A program made the translations under genes and the position numbers. Positions 10,330-21,857 of a stretch of 64,000 nucleotides of DNA are shown here, in pieces (the stretch's first letter is position 1; each line of letters opens with the position of its first letter). This stretch comes from Anodontia alba (lineage: Eukaryota > Mollusca > Bivalvia > Lucinida > Lucinidae), in assembly GCA_964016985.1 (NCBI GenBank), contig OZ024821.1:123378035-123442034 (forward strand), written 5' to 3'. The notes under the pieces are model-generated. The model was not told the origin of the DNA. It searched no databases and worked only from the letters and a program-made list of their open reading frames with translations.

Positions 10330-11350
10330 AACGTAATGGGGGGGGGGGGACGATAGATTGCTAAAATGGTCGCGGTCCGTTGACCAAGATGGCCGCCATG
10401 CCCATATTTGGTAAAAGGCATTAAAATCTTCTTCTCCAGAACCGCGGATTCCTTGGGGCTGAATCTTTGCATGAATCATCGGGGACGAGAGGTCTACCAA
10501 AGTTGCTAAAAGAATTGTCGTACGTTGACGTTTAACCTTTTACGGCAAGGTCAAGTTCGCTTCCCTATGCATTTGTATGAGCCCCATACAGTTGAATGGG
10601 AAAATTGTTGAGAATTTCAAACGACTTCTCCTCTGAAACCTCTGAGCAAATTTTGCTCAAATTTCATATGGAGCCACCTTAGGATGGGGAAACAAAAGAT
10701 TGCTAAAATTGTCGCAGTCCGTTGACCAAGATGGCCGCCATGCCCATATATGGTAAAAAACCTTTAAAAATCTTCTTCTCCAGAACCGAGAATGCCTTGG
10801 TGCTGAATCTTTGCACAAATCATCGGGGACGAGAGATCTACCAAAGTTGCTAAAAGAATTGTCGTACGTTGACATTTGACCTTTTTACGGCAAGGTCAAG
10901 TTTGCTTCCCTATGCATTTGAATGAGCCCCATACATTTGAAGAGGAAAATTGTTGAGAATTTCAAAGGACCTCCTCTGAAGCCACTGAGCCAAATTTGCT
11001 CAAATATATTGAGCCTTCTTAGGTCGGGGAAACGAAAGATTGCTAAAATGGTCACGGTTCATCGACCAAGATGGCTGCCATGCCCATGTATGGTAAAACC
11101 CTTTAAGAATCTTCTTCTCCAGAACCGAGGATGCCTTGTGGCTGAATGTGCACAAATCATCGGGGACAGAAGATCTACCAAAGTTGCTAAAAAGATTGTC
11201 GTACTTAACATTTGACCTTTTTACAGCAAGGTCAAGTTTGCTTCCCTATGCATTTGTATGAGCCTCATAACATTTGTATGGGAAAATTGTTTAGAATTTC
11301 AGACGACTTCTCCTCTGAAGCCACTGAGCCAAATTTGCTCAAATTTTTAG
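10330..11350 (+). repeat. Tandem array, three units of ~340 bp
   Basis: Units are phased by GACCAAGATGG(C)(C/T)GCCATGCCC at 10382, 10723 and 11063, a spacing of about 341 bp. Each contains TCTTCTTCTCCAGAACCG, AATCATCGGGGAC, a TGACCTTTTTAC block and CTTCCCTATGCATTTG. It is non-coding; ORFs across it are repeat translations. Confidence 0.85.
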
Positions 11351-11464
11351 TTTAACTGAGCACTTCATGCTCATGGTAAGCTATTGTGGTCAGTCAATAT
11401 CCGTCATCCATTGTGCGTCGTCCGTCGTGCGGCGTCAACAATTGCTTTAAAAGCCTACTCTTCC

Positions 11465-12155
11465 TATGCCCCTCGGCCAATTGACTGGATACTTGGCAGG
11501 AAGCATTGGGGTGACTTGTAGGTCAAAAATTGCTAAAATCGTTCCGATCAGAAATCCAAGATGGCCGCCATGGCCGCCATCTTGAAAATCGTTTTTTCAC
11601 TTCTTCTCCTGAACTGATAGGCCAATTGACTCCAAACTTGCTAGGAAGCATCAGGGTGACTTGTAGATCAAAAATAGCCAAAATCGTGCCAGTCGGAAAT
11701 CCAAGATGGCTGCCATGGCAGCCATCATGATAATCTATTTTTCGCTTCTACTCCTAAACCCAAAAGCCAATTGATTCCAAACTTGGGATGACTTATAGAT
11801 CGAAAATAGCTAAAATTGTGCCGATCAGAAATCCAAGATGGCTGCCATCTTGAAAATCTTTATTTCGCTTCTTCTTCTGAACCCAAAGACCAATTGACTC
11901 CAAACTTACTAGGAAGCATCGGGATGACTTGTAGATCAAAAATAGCTAAAATCGTGCCGATCGGAAATCCAAGATGGGCATCATGGTAGCCCTCTTGAAA
12001 ATCTGTTTTTCGCTTCTTCTCCTAAACCCAAATGCCAATTGACTTGAAACTTGGTAGGAAGCATCGGGGTGACTTATAGATCAAAAATGGCTAAAATCGT
12101 TCTGATCGGAAATCCAAGATGGCCGCCATGGTGGCCATCTTGAGAATCTATTTTT
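11465..12155 (+). repeat. Tandem array of ~145 bp units, left part
   Basis: It holds about five units, each with GCCAATTGACT..AAACTTG, GGAAGCAT(C)GGG(G/A)TGACTTG, TAGATCAAAAATAGCTAAAA and GAAATCCAAGATGGCCGCCA. The same units resume at 15309 after the inner Helitron-like copy. Confidence 0.85.
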
Positions 12156-15100
12156 AGCTCACCTGAGCTGAAAGCTCAAGGTGAGCTTTTGTGATCACTC
12201 ACCGTCCGTCGTCGTCGTCCGTATGTCCGTCCGTCCGTCCACAATCTTTAAACAACATCTCCTCCTAAACCACTGATTGGATTTTGACCAAACTTCACAG
12301 GAATGATCCTTGGTTGGTCCTCTTTCAAAGTTGTTCAAATGGTTCCGGTCCGTTGCATATCTAGGTCACAGGAGCAAAAAATAGATTTTTTAACTAAAAA
12401 CTTAAAAAAATCTTCTCGTCAGAAACCACTGGATCGATTTCAATATAATTTTGCAGAAATGTTCCTTTGATGATCCTCTACCAAGATTGTTCAAGCCATT
12501 CGGATTCGTCAAAAAACATGGCCGCCAGGGGGCGGGGCTTATTTTCCCTATATATCTATATAGAAAAATTTAAAAATCTTCTTGTCAGAAACCACTGGAC
12601 AGATTTCAATATAATTTTGCAGAAATGTTGCTTTGGTGATCCTCTACCAAGATTGTTCAAGCCATTTGGATTCGTCAAAAAACATGGCCGCCAGGGGCGG
12701 GGCTTATTTTCCCCATATATCTATATAAAAAACTTTAAAAATCTTCTTGTCCGAAACCACTGGACCGATTTCAATATAATGTTGCAGAAATGTTCCTTTG
12801 GTGATCCTCTACCAAGATTGTTCAAGCCATTTGGATTCGACAAAAAACATGGCCGCCAGGGAGCGGGCTTATTTTCCCTATATATCTATATAGAAAACTT
12901 TAAAAATCTTCTTGTCAGAAACCACTAGACCGATTTCAATATAATTTTGCAGAAATGTTCCTTTGGTGATCCTCTACCAAGATTATTCAAGACATTTGGA
13001 TTCGTCAAAAAACATGGCCGCCAGGGGGCGGGGCTTATTTTCCCTATATATCTATATAGAAAACTTTTAAAAATCTTCTTGTGCGAAACCACTAGACCGA
13101 TTTCAATATAATTTTGCAAAGATGTTCCTTTGGTGATCCTCTACCAAGATTGTTCAAGCCATTTGGATTCGTCAAAAAACATGGCCACCCGGGGGCGGGG
13201 CTTATTTTCCGTATATATCTATATAGAAAACTTTAAAAATCTTCTTGTCCGAAACCACTGGACCGATTTCCATATAATTTTGCTGAAATGTTCCTTTGGT
13301 GATCCTGTACCAAGATTGTTCAAGCCATTTGGATTTGTCAAAAAACATGGCCGCCAGGGGGCGGGGCTTATTTTCACTGTATAGCGGTATAGAAAACTTT
13401 AAAAATCTTCTTGTCAGAAACCACTGGACCGATTTCCATATGATTTTGCAGAAATGTTCCTTTGGTGATCCTGTTGCAAGATTGTTCAAGCCATTTGGAT
13501 TTGTCAAAAAACATGGCCGCCAGGGATGGGGGGGGGGGCTTATTTTTCTTATATATCTTTATGGAAAACTTTAAAAATCTTCTTGTCAGAAACCACTGGA
13601 CCGATTTCCATATGATTTTGCAGAAATGTTCCTTTGGTGATCCTGTTGCAAGATTGTTCAAACCGCCATGATTCGTTAAAAAACATGGCCGCTAGGGGGT
13701 GGGGTTAATTTTCCCTATATATCTATATAGAAAACTTTAAAAATCTTCTTGTCATAAACGACTGGGCCGATTTCAATATAACTTGGCAGAAATGTTTCCT
13801 TAGTGACCCTCTATCAAGATTGTTCAAGCCGACATGATTTTAAAAAAACATGGCCGCTAGGGGGTGCGGGGCTTATTTTCGATATAATTCTATATAGAAA
13901 ACTTGAAAAAATCTTGTAGTCAGAAACCACAGGCCTGATTTCAATATAACTTCGCAGAAATGTTTCCTTGGTGACCCTTTACCAAGATTGTTCAAGCCGT
14001 TATGATTTGTCAAAAAACATGGCCGCTAGGGGGCGGGGCTTATTTTCCTATATAATTTATCTATATAGAAAATTTTAATAGTCTTTTCAGAAAGCACTTG
14101 ACCAATTTAATGTAACTTTGCAGGAATGTTTCTTATGTAACCCTCTATCAAGATTGTTCAAGCCGTCATGATTCGTCAAAAAACATGGCTGCCAGGAGTC
14201 GGGGCTTATTTTCCTTATATATCTATATAGAAAACTTTAAAACTCTTCTTGTTAGAAACCACTGAACCAATTTCATTATAACTGCAGAAATTTTTCCTTG
14301 GTGACCCTCTACTAAGATTGTTCAAGTAATCATGATTCGTCAAAAAACATTGCTGCCTGGGGCAGGGCTTATTTTCCCTATATATCTATATATAAAACTT
14401 TAAAAATCTTCTTTTCAGAAACCAATGGACCGATTTCAAAACAACTTGGCAGGAATGTTTGTTTGGTGACCCTCTACAAAGATTGTTCAGGCCGTCATGA
14501 TTCATCAAAAATCATGGCCGCTAGGGGGCGGGGCTTATTTTCCCTATATATCTATATAGAAAACTTTAAAAATCTTCTCGTAAGAAACAGTTGGACCGAG
14601 TTCAATGTAACTTGGCAGGAATGTTGCTTTGGTGACCTTCTACCAAGATTGTTCAAGCCTTTATGATACGTCAAAAACCATGGCCCACAGGGGGGTGGGG
14701 CTTATTTTTCATATATATCTGCATAGAAAATTTTAAAATTCTTCTTGTCACATACCCCATGACTGATTTCAATATTACTTGGCTGGAATGTTGCTTTGGT
14801 GAACCTCTATCAAGATTGTACAAGCAATCATGATTCGTCAAAAAACATGGCTGCCATGGGGTGGGGCTTGTTTTCCCTATATATCTAAATAGAAAACTTT
14901 TAAATTAAATCTTCTTGTCAGAAAACACTGAACAAATTTCAATATAACTTGGTAGGAATGTTCCTTTGGTGACCCTCTACCAAGTTTGTTCAAGCTTTCA
15001 TGATTCGTCAAAAAAACATGGCCGTTAGGGCGTAGGGCTTTATAGCTATATAAAACTTTTTAAACCACTGGACCAATTTCAGTATAACTTGGCAGAAATG

Positions 15101-15308
15101 TTCCTTTGGTGACCCTCTTTTAAGATTCAGTTCAGGTTGTCAAGATTTGTAAAAAAAAACATGGCCAGGGGTGTGGTGGAGGGGGTGGGGGTTGTTAGTG
15201 CTATAAAGTTTACACAAAAATCCTAGAGCAGTGAACTTGGCTGAAACTTCAACAGTAAAAATCTGTTTGGTCAGGTGAGCGATATAGGACCATCATGGTC
15301 CTCTTGTT
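12156..15308 (+). mobile_element. Helitron-like element, inner copy (best preserved, 3.15 kb)
   Basis: It begins AGCTCACCTGAGCTGAAAGC and then AAGGTGAGCTTTTGTGATC with a CGTCCGTCGTCGTC tract. It ends TCAGGTGAGCGATATAGGAC with a GGACCATCATGGTCC hairpin and CTCTTGTT. The ends share a GCTCACCTGA inverted repeat. Removing it rejoins a ~145 bp array unit (CTATTTTT / ACTTCTTCTCCTGAACC) with no target duplication. A GC hairpin close to the 3' end and no duplication fit a Helitron-like mechanism, but the final bases are not the canonical CTRR-T. It encodes no protein. Confidence 0.75.
12270..15240 (+). repeat. Tandem array of ~166 bp units, about 17 copies
   Basis: Units are phased by CATGGCCGCCAGGGGGCGGG at 12518, 12683, 12849, 13013, 13180, 13345, 13511, 13684, 13849 and 14019, then with growing divergence. 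Each unit also has TATATATCTATATAGAAAAC, AATCTTCTTGTC(A)GAAACCACTGG, a GATTTCAATATAA block and TCCTTTGGTGATCCTCTACC. The first eight to ten units are the most alike and the distal ones decay. ORFs here are repeat translations. Confidence 0.92.
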
Positions 15309-15957
15309 ACTTCTTCTCCTGAACCGAAAGGCTTATTGACTTTAAACTAGGTAGGAAGCATCAGGGTGACCTGTAGAACAAAAATAGCTAAAATCATCAC
15401 TATTAGAAATCCAAGATGGCCGCCATGACAGCCATCTTGAAAATCTATTTTTCGCTTCTTCTGAACTGAAAGGCCATTTGACTCGAAACTTGGTAGGAAG
15501 CATTGGGGTGACTTGTAGATCTAAAATAGCTTAAACTGATTGGATCAGAAATCCAAGATGGCCACCATGGCGGCCATCTTGAAACTCTTTTTTTTTTTTT
15601 TTTTTTTTTGGCTTATTTTCCTGAACCAAAGGGCCAGTTAATTTGAAAATTGGTAGGAAGCATCGGGATGACTTGAAGATATTAAAATAGCTAAAATTGT
15701 TCCAATCGGAAATCCAAGATAGTGGCCATCTTGAAAATCTTTTTTTCCCTTCTTCTTCTGAACTGAAAGGCCAATTGACTTGAAACTTGGTAGGAAGCAT
15801 CGGGGTGACTTGTAGATAAAAAATAGCTCAAATTGTTGCGATAGGAAATCCCAAATTGTGGCCATGGCGTCCATCTTGAAAATCTGTTTTGAACTTTTTC
15901 TCTTGAACCGAAAAGGGCAGTTGACTCAAAGTTCATTGGAAGTATCGAGGTGACTTA
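15309..15957 (+). repeat. Tandem array of ~145 bp units, right part
   Basis: It continues the array at 11465-12155 with four to five units. A T-run at about 15588-15609 interrupts one unit. Confidence 0.8.
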
Positions 15958-16893
15958 GTTTAAACATATTTTATTTGCAATCTTCAATACAACATAGATA
16001 CTCACAAGACATGAAATAAAAACAGGATTAGAATGGAAGCATATAAATACTTATAAGATTCTTCTCTTGTAATATATATTTATCAGCTGTTGATTTGATG
16101 GCAGTTGATAGCCTAAGACAAAATTCTACACATTTATTATACATAAGAAGATATTGCTTAATGATAAATATCATATTTCAGTTTATATATATGATAACTA
16201 TATGACATTTTGGAACAGAGAAAAATTAAGAGAAAGAAAATAAAAGGAAAGCTACAAAAGTAATACCAGTGGAAAAATGTGTGCAAAGTGCCAATGCAAA
16301 GAGAAATATTGCAAAAATACATTACAAAATTTTGGGAAAAAAAATAGAATACTATGAAGAACAATTTTAGAGCAACTAAATAAAAGAGTATAATAATAAT
16401 AATAAATAATAATAGTAATAGTAACAATAATAATAACAATAATAATAATAACAATACCAACAATAATAATAATACTAATAGTAACAATAATAAAAATAAT
16501 TATTATTATGATTATCATTATCATCATCTCCACCACTATCACCATTACCATCATCATCATCACAACCACCACCACCATTATCATTATTATCATCATCATT
16601 GTCACCATCATCATGATCATCATTATTATTATAAGCAGTAAATAGAAAAAAATAGAGAGAGAGGGCACAAGCTTACATAGTTAACCAGGTAAGTGGATCA
16701 GAAATTTGTTACAGTAACATTCGCAAATAGTTTTCATGGTCTTATACACAATATTGTACGTCAAAATCGCTTAGTTTCTATTATAAATTTTTGGACCTTT
16801 TCAAAGATTATTTTGTTTGTTTCTACAGCTAGTGTTAACTCTCCTTGTAAGAGAAGATGTAAAGATGGGGTGTGATACAAAGAGATAGAGTTT
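15958..16893. other. ~0.93 kb insertion of unknown origin with long microsatellite
   Basis: The array unit stops within GAGGTGACTTA and resumes with AAGGTGACTTGTAGATCAAC at about 16893. The insert contains a compound AAT/ATC-type microsatellite at about 16385-16640. No coding motif or terminal repeat is recognised. Confidence 0.6.
16385..16640. repeat. Compound trinucleotide microsatellite (AAT)n/(ATC)n
   Basis: There are long imperfect AAT/AAC runs followed by ATT, ATC and ACC runs. The hydrophobic or Met-rich ORFs across it are artefacts of the repeat. Confidence 0.92.
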
Positions 16894-17265
16894 AAGGTGA
16901 CTTGTAGATCAACAGTAGCTAAAATCATTCTGATCTTGTTTATGTTTATTATATTTCCCTGCCACTGAGCTGTTTACATGTATAAAATCATGATTCTTCA
17001 GAAACCACTTAGCCATTTGCCACCAAATTTCACATTGATCCTACTGTTTAAATGTGATTGAGAGTTTGTTCAAATGATCACGCTCCATTGACTGCCATGC
17101 CATATATATTCTTCTTCAAAATTAAGAACTGCTTAAATGATGATCTGTTCATTAGTTGCAATGACAGGATTGGAAAAATGTTGCATAACATCTGCATATC
17201 TGCAGTGGCTATGTCACTCAGGTGAGCGACTTGTGGCCCGTGGGCCTCTTGTTTAAATATTATTA

Positions 17266-17604
17266 CAGTCAAACTTCAATGGCTGGAACATCTTTGAGAC
17301 CGTGGAAATTTGTTCTAGAAAAGGGTAATTCAAGCAACTGAGGGTTAATCATAGCATCAGGTCAAGGGCAAATTTAGGGATGTCTTTTCGATCTTCTGTA
17401 AAACAATGGTACGTGGAATCGATGAGGCAATTCTAACGAGTACACACAACACGCATTTTTACGTTAAAATAAGAAATTTTCTCTAAAATATCCCTAAAGA
17501 TGTGCTTTTTTGAGCTGTCGAAAGAATTACTAGCGACTCAAAAATGAGTTCGAATTAGCCACGGTAAACGAGCCATCAGTGTTCGAGTCATTGAGGCTAT
17601 ACTG
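17266..17604. mobile_element. mariner-like MITE with TA target duplication
   Basis: TA precedes CAGTCAAACTTCAATGGC; the right end GTCATTGAGGCTATACTG is followed by TA. The ends are imperfect inverted repeats of about 25 bp (CAGT..A.CCTTCAATG.CT.GAAC). It lies 12 bp after the hairpin end of the middle Helitron-like copy. There is no transposase. Confidence 0.65.
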
Positions 17605-17689
17605 TAATGTGCTTGATAAGCAACATACACTCTTTTTTCATTATGGTGAAAATATCATGGGTAGCGTAGCTGTGGTTAGGAGGGGTAGC

Positions 17690-17790
17690 AGGATAAGTAT
17701 TTTTCTTATTTATCCACAAAAACATCTCGCAGAGGCGCTTCTGATGAGTATCATCAGTATGTTTTTGTGGATAAGCCAAAAAAATGTCAA
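17690..17790. repeat. Imperfect hairpin with TTATCCACAAAAACAT arms
   Basis: TTATCCACAAAAACATCTCG at about 17708 pairs with ATGTTTTTGTGGATAAG at about 17759, with GAGGCGCTTCTGATGAGTAT between them. It resembles the hairpin at 51836-51925, which has GAAGCGCCTC in the same place. Confidence 0.6.
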
Positions 17791-17919
17791 TATTGTTGGT
17801 GGAAAAAATGGGCTTATCTAAAATTATGGCTAAAAGTTACATTTCATATAAGTGTGTTAACGTAATGTATTCACCATGTGCTCAGTGAGCGATTCAGGCC
17901 CTTTGTGCGTTTTGTTCCA

Positions 17920-18389
17920 TATAGAAATATAGTTTTGTTTTCAAAATGTCATCTTTTATAGAATGGGAACTCAAAATGGCCATTCTTAAAATCAAGTTGC
18001 TGATTTCTCACAATACATTTGAGATTTGATTTTTCAAATCTTCCCATGATCGAGTATCCTTTCGGTAATATCAAAGAGTGAATTATTATTATGAGCGACA
18101 TAGCCATAAAACAGTTGAAAACTTGTTTGTATCTTTGAGTCTCATTGATTCAATAACACTCTTAAATATTGAAGTATAAAGTGATTTTCACGTCCTTCAA
18201 GTTATCTTTTGTAAACAGACTGGCGACTGTCCTCTGCCATGTAAGTGTGGTTTGTACACAGATCGACGCTATCTGGATGGTAGTTTACAACCAGAAGAGC
18301 TACAAAACATTCCCGTATTGTTTAAAGAACTGCAATTAATGACATAAACAGCGACCCGATAGGTTTCGAAATGAAACTCAAAAGTGGTT
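17920..18389. other. No feature recognised
   Basis: This is AT-rich intergenic sequence with only short chance ORFs and no repeat family recognised. Confidence 0.5.
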
Positions 18390-18602
18390 TTAACCCTAGT
18401 CCTGCTGAACCCGGATGTACCCTGCCTTTGCAAACAGTGCAGATCCAGATCAGTTGACTTCTTAGAAGCCAATTGATCTGGATTTGCACTGTTTGTCATG
18501 AAGTATGTGAATTTGTTTCAACAACTTGGATCAAGTAATCTGATTGGCTGAAAATAAGAAATGTGCGTGGCATTTTAATTTATTCAGCATTGCAGCGGTT
18601 AA
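18390..18602 (-). mobile_element. TTAA-flanked MITE, family T1
   Basis: TTAA lies on both sides; one end is CCCTAGTCCTGCTGAACCCG. The central hairpin CAGATCCAGATCAGTTGAC / CAATTGATCTGGATTTGC is intact and is followed by GATCAAGTAATCTGATTGGC. It is the reverse orientation of the copy at 25384. Confidence 0.8.
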
Positions 18603-18764
18603 ACTGATCCATGACAGACATGTGAAATGTTTGTGAACTGCCTGTTGTTGCAGAAATTTCAAAATATAGACTAGAACCGGTGATGATAAATGTTCTTATT
18701 TTGACATTCTCCCAGAAAACAAAACAAACTTTAGGGGGACTGGCTTCAACTGGTAGATTTTTTA

Positions 18765-18920
18765 CCATTTTATACAAGGGAGGCAACTTTTGTGACTTCT
18801 TGTTTTCGTTTCTGCACACCAACCCCCTTCTAAAAAGAGGTCTACTCTAAAAGGAAAGAAGGAAGCAAATTCTTTCCTTTTAGAGTAGACTATTTTTTCA
18901 GAAGGGACAAAACACTTTTG
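18765..18920 (-). mobile_element. Fold-back element, family B
   Basis: The core is an inverted repeat: TCTACTCTAAAAGGAAAGAA against TTCTTTCCTTTTAGAGTAGA. The outer part reads AAGGGAGGCAACTTTTGTGA with GAAAACAAGAAGTCACA-type sequence. Eight other copies or fragments are in the window. Confidence 0.75.
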
Positions 18921-18929
18921 ACAGAGTTA

Positions 18930-19430
18930 TTAGCCCTGAAAGTGTATTTCACTCCCCTTAAACATGATGTAGGCAGAATAAAGCAGACTGTCTTACGCTG
19001 TTGCGTTTTTAAACCTAACTTTACCCGACAAACCCCACATGTTGAGGATACACGCCACTCGCAGATCTGGTATATTTCAACTGTAGTTCAATTCCGACCT
19101 CTGACTGATCAAGGATAACACTAATCGAACATGTAGCACGTGAAAGGTGAATAGGACTTCTGTTAATATATATTGATGTCGTCTAAGCTTTTGAAATGCA
19201 GGTACAGTATTCATCCTGATTCCCACTGCACGCGCTACAAAGTAGATTCACCCAATCTTTGATCAGCCAGAGGTCAGAATCTGACTAAACGAACACATTA
19301 CGGAATTTTCCCCGCGTAAATCGTGCTCGCGTTCTAGGAAATGGCGGATACCTTCTGTATTAGTATGAAAACGACACATATTTTGGCTGCTGTTATGAGA
19401 AATAAGTATTTCTGACCATAAAGTATACCT
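18930..19430. other. No feature recognised
   Basis: There are no gene-like motifs. A pair of related segments (CTCTGACTGATCAAGGAT near 19098 and GATCAGCCAGAGGTCAGA near 19261) forms a weak inverted repeat around about 160 bp. Confidence 0.4.
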
Positions 19431-19435
19431 TTTGT

Positions 19436-19700
19436 AGTGGTTCAGTTGGCAGAGTACCCACTTTGTGTCCAGAAGGTCGTGGATTCGATCCCCGGCCGAG
19501 TCTAACTAAAGACTGGAAATGGTACCAGCTGCTTTTTGCTCGGCGCGCAGAATTATGAAAGTAGAGCTAGGCTTCAGAATTGGTCAGCCTGGTATCTGTA
19601 CAATGTGACTGGTTGGAATATAATGCCATGTGTCCGAGGCATGATATTTCAGTGAGGCAGCATTCTGAAGGCAAAGATTGAGGTCCCTGCCACATTCAGA
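19436..19700 (+). mobile_element. tRNA-derived SINE
   Basis: A tRNA-like head carries an A box (TGGTTCAGTTGGCAGAG) and a B box (GGATTCGATCCCC) 45-50 bp apart, which is RNA polymerase III promoter spacing. The body that follows (GACTGGAAATGGTACCAGC and on) has no tRNA character. The acceptor stem does not pair, so it is not a working tRNA gene. Confidence 0.7.
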
Positions 19701-19864
19701 TATTGTTGCGATATGAGTGAAGCATTGATGGTGTCTTTATAGCACCTAGTAGAAAGATGTACGTTGAGATCAGAACTAACAAACAAGGGTTGTCAGAGGA
19801 CAAGGCAGCTTGCCGGAAAGAGCTGATCGGATAAGAAAACAATCTTTAAATATTAAAGATTAAA

Positions 19865-21060
19865 TGCAGAACTTAAACATAGCTGTAAATGACAGAGTAT
19901 GACCTGACTTTGATGTTGGAAGAATGTCAAACTGAGGGATGGGGTATATGCCATTGAAACGTCTTCCCTTAGGTTGGCGTGAACAAAACGTGAAAACTAT
20001 ATGTTACATGCTGAATCCCATAGGTTGGTGTGGGCGAAATATGAAAGCGATATCTTACATACTTCAGCAGTCGTGTACACTTTTCAAAACTTAAACACAG
20101 CTGTACATGACAAAATATGACCTGACTTTGACCTAGGCAGAAGTTCAAACTTAGGCAGGGTGTGTACTATTGAAAGGTCTTACCTTAAGGTAGGTGTGGG
20201 CCAAATGTTAAAGCAGTATCTTGAATTCAGCAGTTACGAACACTTCAAAACTTAAACACAGAACTCAAAGATGGGTTTAAATGACAACGTATGACCTGAC
20301 CTTGACCTAGGCAGAAGGTCAAACTGAGGAAGGGTGAGTGCTATTGTGAGGTCTTCCCTTAGGTTGGTGTGGGCCAAATATTAAAGAGGTATCTTGAATA
20401 CTTCAGCAGTAACAAACACTTTTCCGAACTTAAACGCAGAACTCGAACATGAGTTTAAATGACAAAGTATGACCTGACTTGACCTAGGCAGAAAGTCAAA
20501 CTGAGCAAGGGGTGTGTGCTATTAAAAGGTCTAACCCGAAGGCTGGTGTGGACCAAATATTAAAGCTCTATCTTGAATACTTCAGCAGTTATGTACACTT
20601 TTCAAAACTTAAATGCAAAACTTAAACATGGGTGTAAACATAGGTGTTAAAGTAAGAACTGACCTTGACCTACATAAAGGGTCTAACTTGGGGGTGGGGA
20701 TGGGGTGTGTGCTATTGAAAGGTATTACCATGAGGTAGATGTAGGCCAATTATGAAAGCAGTACCTTAAACAATTAAAAAACTATATGCACACCTTTGAA
20801 AACTTAAACATTGTGCTAATGCGGACGCCGACAGACGCCGACGCTAACAACATAAGCTCTCCAGGGACCTACATAAAGGGGGTGTGCGCTATTGAAAGGT
20901 CTTACCCTAAGGTAGGTGTGGGCCAATTATGAAAGCAGTACCTTAAACAATTAAAAAACTATGCCCACCTTTGGAAACTTAAACATTGTGCTAACGCGGA
21001 CGCGGACGCCGACAGACGCCGACGCTAACGACTGGGTGACAACATAAGCTCTCCAGGGAA
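19865..21060 (+). repeat. Tandem array, unit ~160-190 bp, about six units
   Basis: The repeated blocks are ACTTAAACACAG, ATGACAAAGTATGACCTGAC, TTGACCTAGGCAGAAGGTCA, TATTGAAAGGTCTTACC and GTGTGGGCCAAAT. The last two units end in GCCGACAGACGCCGACGCTAA and AACATAAGCTCTCCAGGGA, a tail widely seen in bivalve repeats. Confidence 0.85.
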
Positions 21061-21539
21061 TAGTCCCGGCGAGCTAATGAGCCGGATCACAGCGTTTCCT
21101 CCAAGGTTACATGTGCTCCCAGCGAAGACTCAGGTCAGTCTACACAGCCACACAGTCTAAGCAGAACCTGTCATTCGTCTAAAGAAAGCTTGAATGTTGG
21201 GTTAGTAATAGAGCGCGAAGCAATGAGTCTTTGCTTCGCGAACGTGCAATCTTGTAGGAAATGCTGAGCCCCAGCTCAATTTATTTCGCATAATGCGAAC
21301 ATGAGTGTAAAGTCTTCCGTTTTAGATGAGTTACAGGCAAAGATATGCACAAATATTCATTATTACAGCCCTTACCCTATTAATTCCGAGAACTTCATCT
21401 GTCCTTAATTTTGAACAAGCACGTCCACTTTACTTGTTGGGGTTGAGACAGTTATATACTTTGTAACAACGCAAAATGTAACAATGTCTACATTTTCTGT
21501 TGTTGCTAACGTGAAATATGGATTTTTTCTACATTTTGC

Positions 21540-21600
21540 ATTATCCTCAACACAAAATGTAGAAATTATTATTATTATTTTTTTTTTTTTTTCTATATTT
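21540..21600. repeat. A-T simple sequence
   Basis: A TTATT run and a T-tract separate a segment with AAAATGTA motifs from the SINE that follows. 21060-21540 holds nothing else recognisable apart from one weak GCGAAGACTCAGGTCAG palindrome arm near 21120. Confidence 0.6.
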
Positions 21601-21724
21601 TTGTTGATATGGTCAATATCGCTGTAAAAGGCAGAAAAATATCCGTTAGTGGTGTATTGTTGTAATAAATATCTCTTCCCATCAGTAAGATTTTGTTTTT
21701 AGTCACTGTCGTCTGTCTATCCGT

Positions 21725-21856
21725 CCGTATTAGGCAAGTCTTTGTGCTGTGTGTAACGCCAACCATCACCTCATGACCGGACCCGGTGGGGATCGAATCG
21801 CTGACCTCCTGATCACCAGTCGGACGTGCATGCGATTGAGCCATCGCGGTCGACCT
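21725..21856 (-). mobile_element. tRNA-derived SINE head (minus strand)
   Basis: Read on the minus strand it has ATGGCTCAATCGCATGCACG (A box region), GACTGGTGATCAGGAGGTC and the B box GATTCGATCCCCACCGGGTC. It is clearly related to the SINE at 31243. The downstream body (towards 21600) includes CTGTCTATCCGTCCGT. Confidence 0.7.
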
Positions 21857-21857
21857 C

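Larger units (their letters stand above)
11352..17253 (+). mobile_element. Helitron-like element, middle copy
   Basis: The left end is TTAACTGAGCACTTCATGCTC followed by GGTAAGCTATTGTGGTC and a CGTCGTCCGTCG microsatellite. The right end (17216-17253) is CTCAGGTGAGCGACTTGTGG with a GGCCCGTGGGCC hairpin, then TCTTGTTT. The interior is a roughly 145 bp tandem array split by the inner copy and by an unrelated 0.93 kb insertion. Confidence 0.65.
9168..17917 (+). mobile_element. Helitron-like element, outer copy, interrupted by nested copies
   Basis: The left end is a short hairpin-like string, ACTCAGCTGAGTGAATGCTC, followed by AGGGTGAGCTATTGTGATC and CTGTCTGTCTGTCG. The right end at 17879-17917 reads CTCAGTGAGCGATTCAGG, a degenerate hairpin (GGCCCTTTGTGC), then TTTTGTT. 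This pairing of ends is inferred from nesting order: three left ends (9168, 11352, 12156) are followed by three right ends in mirror order. 9215-9520 contains the AAACTTGCTCAGAATGTTTG unit common in bivalve arrays. Confidence 0.5.

Noticed and set aside
12467..13671. Series of ORFs with repeated NHWTDFHMILQKCSFGDP-like peptides
   Set aside because: They are translations of the 166 bp array; frames break at random between units and there is no start or splice logic.
16158..16668. Met/Ile/Leu-rich ORFs that might look like membrane proteins
   Set aside because: They are translations of the ATT/ATC microsatellite.
19436..19510. Possible tRNA gene
   Set aside because: The B box is canonical, but no cloverleaf acceptor stem can be drawn, and a non-tRNA body follows.
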